17,957 nucleotides of DNA, taken from NCBI GenBank assembly GCA_943359405.1, contig CALRHO010000007.1, positions 1 through 17,957 on the forward strand, read 5' to 3'. This DNA is from Candidatus Nomurabacteria bacterium (GTDB lineage: Bacteria > Patescibacteriota > Minisyncoccia > Phycocordibacterales > UBA918). The position numbers and the translations under genes are program-made. A model generated the notes under the pieces. That model was not told the DNA's origin. It saw nothing but the letters and a program-made list of their open reading frames with translations, and did no database searches. Positions 14,704 through 17,957 of this stretch are shown piece by piece; within the stretch, counting starts at the first letter, position 1; each line of letters opens with the position of its first letter.

Positions 14704-15551
14704 CCTATGTGCTCTTTGATATTGGTGGCACGAGCATGCGGGTGGGAATATCCCGTGACCACGAAACCCTCACTCGGACAACAACGGTAAAAACCCCTCG
14801 GGATTTTTCATCTGGTGTTACGGCGTTGACCGAAGCCGTACGTGATCTTGGCGTCTTGGCCGATGAAGTGTATCTGATTGCCGGGGGTATCCGCGGTCTG
14901 ATAGCCGATGACCGAGAAGGTATCCAAAACGACGCTATCCTTAGTGACTGGGCAGGCAAGTCGCTGGCGCGGTCATTAAGAAAACACTTTGAGGCGCCAC
15001 TGGTGATTGAGAACGATACCGCAGTGGCAGGCCTTGGTGAAGCCCATCATGGAGCAGGGAAGGGGATGCCGATTGTGGCTTACCACACTATCTCGACTGG
15101 TGTCGGTGGGGTAAAGATCGTGAACGGTCGCATCGATGCGGCTACTCAGGGCTTTGAGCCAGGACATCAGATTATTGATATTGATCGCACTGTGCTCGGG
15201 GAAGATATCGCACCGACGCTAGAAAATTTAGTTTCGGGAACTGGACTTGAGGCCCGCATGGGCACGTCCCCGAAAGATATTCCACAGTCCGATGTGATTT
15301 GGAAAGATCTAGCTGGCTATTTAGCTCAAGGATTGCGTAACACGACTCTCTACTGGTCTCCAGACGTGATTGTGCTCGGAGGTTCGATGATTCTCGGTGA
15401 CCCTAAAATTGAGCTTAGCGACATCCGTAAGGCCACTGTAGAGACACTTAATGGTTTCGTTGATTGTCCACTTATTACGACCGCTACTCTGGGTGATGCA
15501 TCTGGCCTCTGGGGTGCCCTCGTCCTGGCCCGTCAGTACGAGGAGGTTTGA
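14700..15551 (+). CDS. ROK-family sugar kinase, probable glucokinase
   Basis: A 283-residue ROK kinase. Visible: the phosphate-binding FDIGGTSMRVGI (residues 6-17), VIENDTAVAGLGEAHHG with the catalytic Asp, STGVGGVKIVNG, GFEPGHQII (the ROK ExGH His), and VIVLGGSMILGD near the C-terminus. The CxCGxxGCxE zinc motif that normally follows ExGH is missing: the place reads DRTVLGEDIAPTLENLVSG, with no Cys. Overlap with pgi (ATGA at 14700-14703) supports glucose as substrate, because together the pair would take glucose to fructose-6-phosphate. ROK members also act on N-acetylmannosamine, allose and fructose, so the sugar is inferred. Confidence 0.88.
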   Translation: MTYVLFDIGGTSMRVGISRDHETLTRTTTVKTPRDFSSGVTALTEAVRDLGVLADEVYLIAGGIRGLIADDREGIQNDAILSDWAGKSLARSLRKHFEAPLVIENDTAVAGLGEAHHGAGKGMPIVAYHTISTGVGGVKIVNGRIDAATQGFEPGHQIIDIDRTVLGEDIAPTLENLVSGTGLEARMGTSPKDIPQSDVIWKDLAGYLAQGLRNTTLYWSPDVIVLGGSMILGDPKIELSDIRKATVETLNGFVDCPLITTATLGDASGLWGALVLARQYEEV

Positions 15552-15576
15552 CACAATACATACATAAAGCTAGTTT
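15548..15576 (+). promoter_or_regulatory. Promoter of the 15613 gene
   Basis: A consensus -35 TTGACA (15548-15553), overlapping the stop of the sugar-kinase gene, is spaced 17 nt from TAGTTT (15571-15576), a weak -10. A leader of about 30 nt results, unlike most genes here, ending in AAGGGG 9 nt before the ATG (15599-15604). Confidence 0.55.
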
Positions 15577-15612
15577 AGTCAGAGGTTCACCGATCAAGAA
15601 GGGGATAGAAAC

Positions 15613-15981
15613 ATGTTTGACGTGGAGTGCTACCGTGATTCGCGAATCAGGGTCGTGCTTAGGCATGGTGTAGTGTGTGAGTTTATACTTAGTCTGCCTG
15701 GCCATGAAGGCTATTGGCCAAGATTCTATATCAACCGCTATCATGCTAAAACTGAAGAGGTGCAATACGATGCTGGGGGTGGCGTTTATGGAATCCTCTC
15801 AAGCCCACATCAGGGCAAAGACCTTGTCGAGCTACTGAAACTGCTTGACAGCTGGATTAAAGAGGACGAACAAGCGTTTCTCCTAGACATATTTCGTCTA
15901 GAAGAAACCAATCCTCCAGCTCTGAGCGAGATGCTTAGGAAGATTCCTCACCAGCGCCTGTTCATCACTGATTATCGCTAG
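15613..15981 (+). CDS. Uncharacterised 122-residue protein
   Basis: The product is not recognised. It begins MFDVECYRDSRIRVVLRHGV, continues with beta-rich sequence (VVCEFILSLPG, FYINRYHAKTEEVQYDAGGG), then an amphipathic helix (GKDLVELLKLLDSWIKEDEQ, about residues 68-87) and ends HQRLFITDYR. It looks soluble, small and probably cytoplasmic, without Cys pairs or signal peptide. A purine-rich AAGGGG is placed 8-9 nt before the ATG. It has its own consensus -35 promoter and a long hairpin 30 nt after its stop. With the gene at 4797-5273 it is one of only two genes here that combine an evident leader with a ribosome site, which may mean separate origin or control. Confidence 0.7.
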   Translation: MFDVECYRDSRIRVVLRHGVVCEFILSLPGHEGYWPRFYINRYHAKTEEVQYDAGGGVYGILSSPHQGKDLVELLKLLDSWIKEDEQAFLLDIFRLEETNPPALSEMLRKIPHQRLFITDYR

Positions 15982-16011
15982 CTCGAGCTGGATGTGTGCT
16001 GAGCCTGACAA

Positions 16012-16060
16012 CACCCCGCCGGTTGCGCTATCCAACGAGGATAGTCCAACTGGCGGGGTG
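16012..16060. repeat. Long interrupted hairpin downstream of the 15613 gene
   Basis: Outer stem CACCCCGCC/GGCGGGGTG (16012-16020 with 16052-16060, 9 bp), a second helix GTTG/CAAC (16022-16025 with 16047-16050) and an inner stem CTATCC/GGATAG (16028-16033 with 16039-16044) around a 5-nt loop. No T-run follows on either strand, so it is not a standard terminator. It may be an RNA 3'-end stabiliser or a dispersed palindrome. Confidence 0.8.
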
Positions 16061-16153
16061 ACGTGTTAAGAGGAAGAACATAATCCTCAATTCAAGCCGA
16101 TACACCCACCCTGACATTTCATTTATATGGCTTTAAATAAGCTCATTATCCCT

Positions 16154-16201
16154 TATAATTGCTTACAATGCATTGACAGATAGTATAAAATATGCTATTA
16201 T
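16154..16201 (+). promoter_or_regulatory. AT-rich promoter cluster with near-consensus promoter P1
   Basis: TTGACA (16173-16178), exactly 17 nt, and TATTAT (16196-16201) make the best sigma-70-type promoter in the window, predicting a start near 16208. Two further -10-like hexamers, TATAAT (16154-16159) and TACAAT (16164-16169), lie upstream in an A/T-rich tract from about 16110 that could act as an UP element. Confidence 0.75.
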
Positions 16202-16207
16202 GAAAAA

Positions 16208-16316
16208 AATCCGCAGTCTGTGATAGGATAGTGCGGTCACCGAAAGTGGGGGTGGTACGGGTCTCCCGGACTCCTCTCACTCGGTGCTTGCTAGATAAGA
16301 CAGTTGGCTTATTTTA
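16208..16316 (+). ncRNA. Structured leader or small RNA from P1
   Basis: RNA starting near 16208 opens directly with a hairpin (CCGCA 16211-16215 / TGCGG 16232-16236). A long arm follows with CACCGA (16238-16243) pairing TCGGTG (16281-16286) and GTG/CAC plus G-U pairs continuing inside, and a third weak A/U hairpin ATAAG/CTTAT (16295-16299 with 16308-16312) ends in TTTTAT. It precedes the transglycosylase. It could be a cis-acting regulator (riboswitch or attenuator) or a free small RNA of about 105 nt. It does not match the conserved cores of the c-di-AMP (ydaO), c-di-GMP, TPP, ZTP or fluoride riboswitches as I remember them. On the minus strand the first hairpin is followed by seven T, which would stop antisense transcription. 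Confidence 0.4.
16288..16315 (+). promoter_or_regulatory. Possible second promoter P2 of the transglycosylase
   Basis: TTGCTA (16288-16293), 16 nt, TATTTT (16310-16315), ending 7 nt before GTG 16323. This would give a leaderless mRNA like those of the other genes. It overlaps the third leader hairpin, so one of the two readings may be wrong. Confidence 0.35.
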
Positions 16317-16322
16317 TCGACA

Positions 16323-16757
16323 GTGATTCTGACCGTGCTCTTGGCTACATCCGTGACCACACTAGCACCGGCAGATACCGCGTACGGTACGATTGCGGTG
16401 GCTGAAGCAGCGACGCAGGAGGGTCAGGTGACCCGCGAGGTGCTCGATACTGAGCGCATCGTCCGTTCCTACTTCCGCGACATCCCAGTCATGGCCGAAA
16501 TCGCGCGCTGTGAGTCAACCTTCCGTCATACGTTGCCTGACGGTACCGTCTTGACTGGTCGTGTTGACTCCGACGATACGGGCGTTATGCAGATTAATCG
16601 CCGTTACCACGGTGAGAAGGCTGCAGAGCTCAAACTCGATCTTAATGATATCTATCACAATATGGCGTATGCACGGTATCTCTACGAGACCCAAGGCGTA
16701 CAGCCATGGAGTGCATCCGCTCCGTGCTGGAACAAGTCCGTAGCGATGAATATCTAA
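16323..16757 (+). CDS. Exported lytic transglycosylase-like protein (SLT/lysozyme fold)
   Basis: A 144-residue protein. Its C-terminal half is a short SLT domain: EIARCESTFRHTLPDG (catalytic Glu in RCES, about residue 61), DTGVMQINRRYH (about 81-92) and NMAYARYLYETQGVQPWSAS with CW. The fold cleaves the MurNAc-GlcNAc bond of peptidoglycan, so a role in wall remodelling or invasion of a host wall is possible. The N-terminus ILTVLLATSVTTLAPADTAYG is a hydrophobic export signal but lacks the usual Lys/Arg. The GTG start has no Shine-Dalgarno. The in-frame sequence is open back only to TAA 16296-16298 and contains no ATG, so the true start is uncertain. Confidence 0.85.
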   Translation: MILTVLLATSVTTLAPADTAYGTIAVAEAATQEGQVTREVLDTERIVRSYFRDIPVMAEIARCESTFRHTLPDGTVLTGRVDSDDTGVMQINRRYHGEKAAELKLDLNDIYHNMAYARYLYETQGVQPWSASAPCWNKSVAMNI

Positions 16758-16760
16758 AGA

Positions 16761-16800
16761 ACAAAACCGCACCCGAGTAGGGGTGCGGTTTTGTTTTTTT
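16761..16800. terminator. Bidirectional terminator (transglycosylase / DoxX)
   Basis: A perfect 14-bp stem ACAAAACCGCACCC/GGGTGCGGTTTTGT (16761-16774 with 16781-16794), 6-nt loop, with TTTTTTT following on plus. The A/T-rich arm ends let it act for the convergent minus-strand gene too. Confidence 0.92.
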
Positions 16801-16808
16801 GCCAGTAA

Positions 16809-17234
16809 TTAGCCCACCTTCCAGCCTTCGCCGGGGCCGTAGGCCATGGCGTAGAGGAGGCCGCCCATAATGGCGAGGTTTTTGAAGAGTCCCATGTCCC
16901 AGCCAAAGATGTTCACTTCCGCCGGTCCCAGGTGAAAGGCGAGGGTAGCGGCGGCAGTAAACAGGAAGAGTGTAAAGGCGGCCAGGCCAGTACGGTAGCC
17001 GAGCATGAGGCCAGCACCACCGAGTACTTTGATAGCGACTACAATAAAGGCTAGTACCGTAGCCAATGGTAGGCCGGTGCTGCTAATCATGCCCGAGACA
17101 CCATTTATTCCTGCCATACCGCCAATGAGTATCTGGACACCGGAGAGGAAGAAGAAGCCACCCAGAGCGATGCGGGCTAAGAGAAGGCCGTGGCTACGGA
17201 GCATCATACGATGCGATTTTTGCATCATGAACAT
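16809..17234 (-). CDS. DoxX-family membrane protein
   Basis: A 141-residue protein with four hydrophobic segments (about 16-38, 56-78, 82-100 and 113-131) and the DoxX pattern: LLLARIALGGFFFLSGVQIL near residues 17-36, IKVLGGAGLMLGYRTGLAAF in the middle, and FKNLAIMGGLLYAMAYGPG near the end. DoxX proteins are small inner-membrane proteins linked in some bacteria to oxidoreductase or sulfur metabolism; no specific role can be inferred. The N-terminus has several Met (residues 1, 3, 4, 10 and 11), so the start could be a few codons later. It converges on the transglycosylase and diverges from the EVE gene. Confidence 0.85.
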   Translation of the reverse strand: MFMMQKSHRMMLRSHGLLLARIALGGFFFLSGVQILIGGMAGINGVSGMISSTGLPLATVLAFIVVAIKVLGGAGLMLGYRTGLAAFTLFLFTAAATLAFHLGPAEVNIFGWDMGLFKNLAIMGGLLYAMAYGPGEGWKVG

Positions 17235-17292
17235 AGTGATGAAAATGAAATGATAGGTGAGGGTAGGGAAGACCCACTATCCTCATATATCT

Positions 17293-17300
17293 AGTATACT
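17293..17300. promoter_or_regulatory. Palindromic divergent -10 (AGTATACT)
   Basis: The 8-bp palindrome AGTATACT gives TATACT on both strands. On plus (17295-17300) it ends 7 nt before ATG 17308 of the EVE gene. On minus (17293-17298) it would drive DoxX with a leader of about 50 nt, although a second candidate, TATCAT (17250-17255), is nearer to doxX. Confidence 0.5.
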
Positions 17301-17307
17301 CCTGACT

Positions 17308-17793
17308 ATGAGAAAAAAAGTCTCAACCGTGCGGTACTGGCTCTTTAAAAGTGAGCCGGACGCTTTTTCGATCAGTGACTTGGCTCGTACGCGAGCGGTG
17401 CTTTGGGACGGTGTTCGCAACTATCAGGTGCGCAATTTGTTGCGTGATGAAATACGAGAGGGGGATAGGGCACTCTTTTATCATAGTAGTACTAAGGAGG
17501 TGGGAGTAGTGGGGGAGATGGCGGTGGTGGGCGGGGCGGTGACTGATCCCCTCCAGTTTGACCCGAAGAGTCAGTACTATGATCCAAAGAGCACCAAAGA
17601 AGCGCCCCGATGGCTCGCGGTTACGGTCAGGTATGTGAGAACTTTTCCACGCCTGGTACCGCTCCCGATGCTGCGATCCGACCCAGCGCTTTCGGGTATG
17701 CAGATTCTCGAGCGCGGCAACCGACTTTCAATCACCGCTGTGACTAAGGCGCAGTACGATCGAATTATAAGATTAGGAACAATGAAGCGTTAG
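17308..17793 (+). CDS. EVE-domain protein (Thy28-like)
   Basis: A 161-residue protein that is almost entirely one EVE domain: RYWLFKSEPDAFSISDL (residues 9-25), LWDGVRNYQVRNLL (about 31-44), EGDRALFYHSSTKEVGVVG (about 51-69) and PRWLAVTVRYV later. EVE is a PUA-like fold that in characterised members binds modified bases in DNA or RNA. The native target in this organism is unknown. The frame is open from 17257, but ATG 17308 is chosen because TATACT ends 7 nt before it and the domain starts at residue 9. murI follows after 3 nt and is probably co-transcribed. Confidence 0.92.
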   Translation: MRKKVSTVRYWLFKSEPDAFSISDLARTRAVLWDGVRNYQVRNLLRDEIREGDRALFYHSSTKEVGVVGEMAVVGGAVTDPLQFDPKSQYYDPKSTKEAPRWLAVTVRYVRTFPRLVPLPMLRSDPALSGMQILERGNRLSITAVTKAQYDRIIRLGTMKR

Positions 17794-17796
17794 GGT

Positions 17797-17957
17797 ATGA
17801 CGATTGGTTTGTTTGACTCTGGTCTCGGTGGGCTTACGATACTGCGGGCTGTGGTAAAGCAATTGCCCCAGTATGACTATGTCTACTATGGGGACACAGC
17901 CAACTTGCCGTATGGTGATAAGAGCGAGGCGGAAATCTACGCATTGTCAGTGGCGGC
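17797..17957 (+). CDS. murI: Glutamate racemase, N-terminal part (cut by window edge)
   Basis: 53 codons are present. MTIGLFDSGLGGLTILRAV (residues 1-19) is the family opening with the catalytic-side Asp and Ser, followed by YVYYGDTANLPYGDKS, the GDxxxxPYG motif. MurI makes D-glutamate for the peptidoglycan stem peptide, so this bacterium makes at least part of its wall precursor. The catalytic Cys residues lie beyond the expected residue 70, at or past the edge. ATG 17797 starts 3 nt after the EVE stop, with no separate promoter seen. Confidence 0.93.
   Translation, partial: MTIGLFDSGLGGLTILRAVVKQLPQYDYVYYGDTANLPYGDKSEAEIYALSVA

Noticed and set aside
16238..16290. tRNA gene
   Set aside because: Cloverleaf-like arms were considered, but there is no T-loop (TTCGANTC) and no consistent acceptor stem.
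16208..16322. ydaO-type c-di-AMP riboswitch
   Set aside because: The position before a wall hydrolase is suggestive, but the conserved internal segments of that class were not found.
17257..17307. 17-residue N-terminal extension of the EVE protein
   Set aside because: It contains the promoter (TATACT 17295-17300), and the EVE domain starts just after ATG 17308.
1..17957. CRISPR array, insertion sequence or defence system
   Set aside because: No regularly spaced direct repeats, no transposase frame with flanking inverted repeats, and no recognisable defence genes. The only mobile element seen is the intein.

Overview
The window looks like ordinary chromosome from a small-genome bacterium of the Candidate Phyla Radiation (Patescibacteria), most likely a Parcubacteria lineage near Kaiserbacteria or Adlerbacteria. 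This rests on recognised protein families (an L27 beginning MATKKAGGTAKNLRDS, a membrane-anchored cyclophilin, a short SLT-type transglycosylase, a TM protein ending in an Ada-like Cys domain, a compact glucose-6-phosphate isomerase), on short intergenic gaps, and on a very high share of genes whose -10 hexamer lies 6-11 nt before the start codon. The lineage is an inference; no rRNA gene is present.

Layout. 1-139: the end of a plus-strand gene, probably rmuC. 140-682: a gene-free stretch rich in inverted repeats, with a terminator facing the minus strand. 683-1687: rplU (L21, plus) converging on recR (minus) over a perfect bidirectional terminator. 1947-4613: dnaB (minus), interrupted by a 426-residue LAGLIDADG intein. 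4797-5273: a minus-strand orphan gene with TTG start and strong Shine-Dalgarno, followed by two hairpins. 5378-6838: cysS (minus), divergent from a ctpA-like S41 protease (6948-8279). 8334-9530: rplI (L9) and a cyclophilin. 9717-9995: rpmA (L27, minus), divergent from a three-gene membrane cluster (Ada-like domain protein, YihY/BrkB, unknown anchored protein; 10043-12018). 12026-13405: a DnaQ-fold exonuclease and a LOG-family protein. 13453-15551: pgi and a ROK sugar kinase with ATGA overlap. 15613-15981: a second orphan gene. 15982-16322: a second gene-poor stretch with a long hairpin, an AT-rich promoter cluster and a structured leader. 16323-16757: lytic transglycosylase. 16809-17234: DoxX (minus), divergent from an EVE-domain gene (17308-17793) and the start of murI (17797 to the edge).

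How they fit. Most genes are housekeeping: ribosome (L21, L9, L27), Cys-tRNA charging, replication and repair (DnaB, RecR, probably RmuC, exonuclease), protein folding and processing outside the membrane (cyclophilin, CtpA), glucose entry to glycolysis (ROK kinase plus Pgi), and peptidoglycan supply and remodelling (MurI, transglycosylase).

The most unusual material is not a defence system or gene cluster. It is (a) the intein in DnaB; (b) two structured non-coding stretches, 158-633 and 16208-16322; (c) nearly universal leaderless promoter geometry, against which two orphan genes with long leaders stand out; and (d) divergent promoters whose opposite -10 elements share the same bases. No CRISPR array, tRNA, rRNA or insertion sequence was seen.
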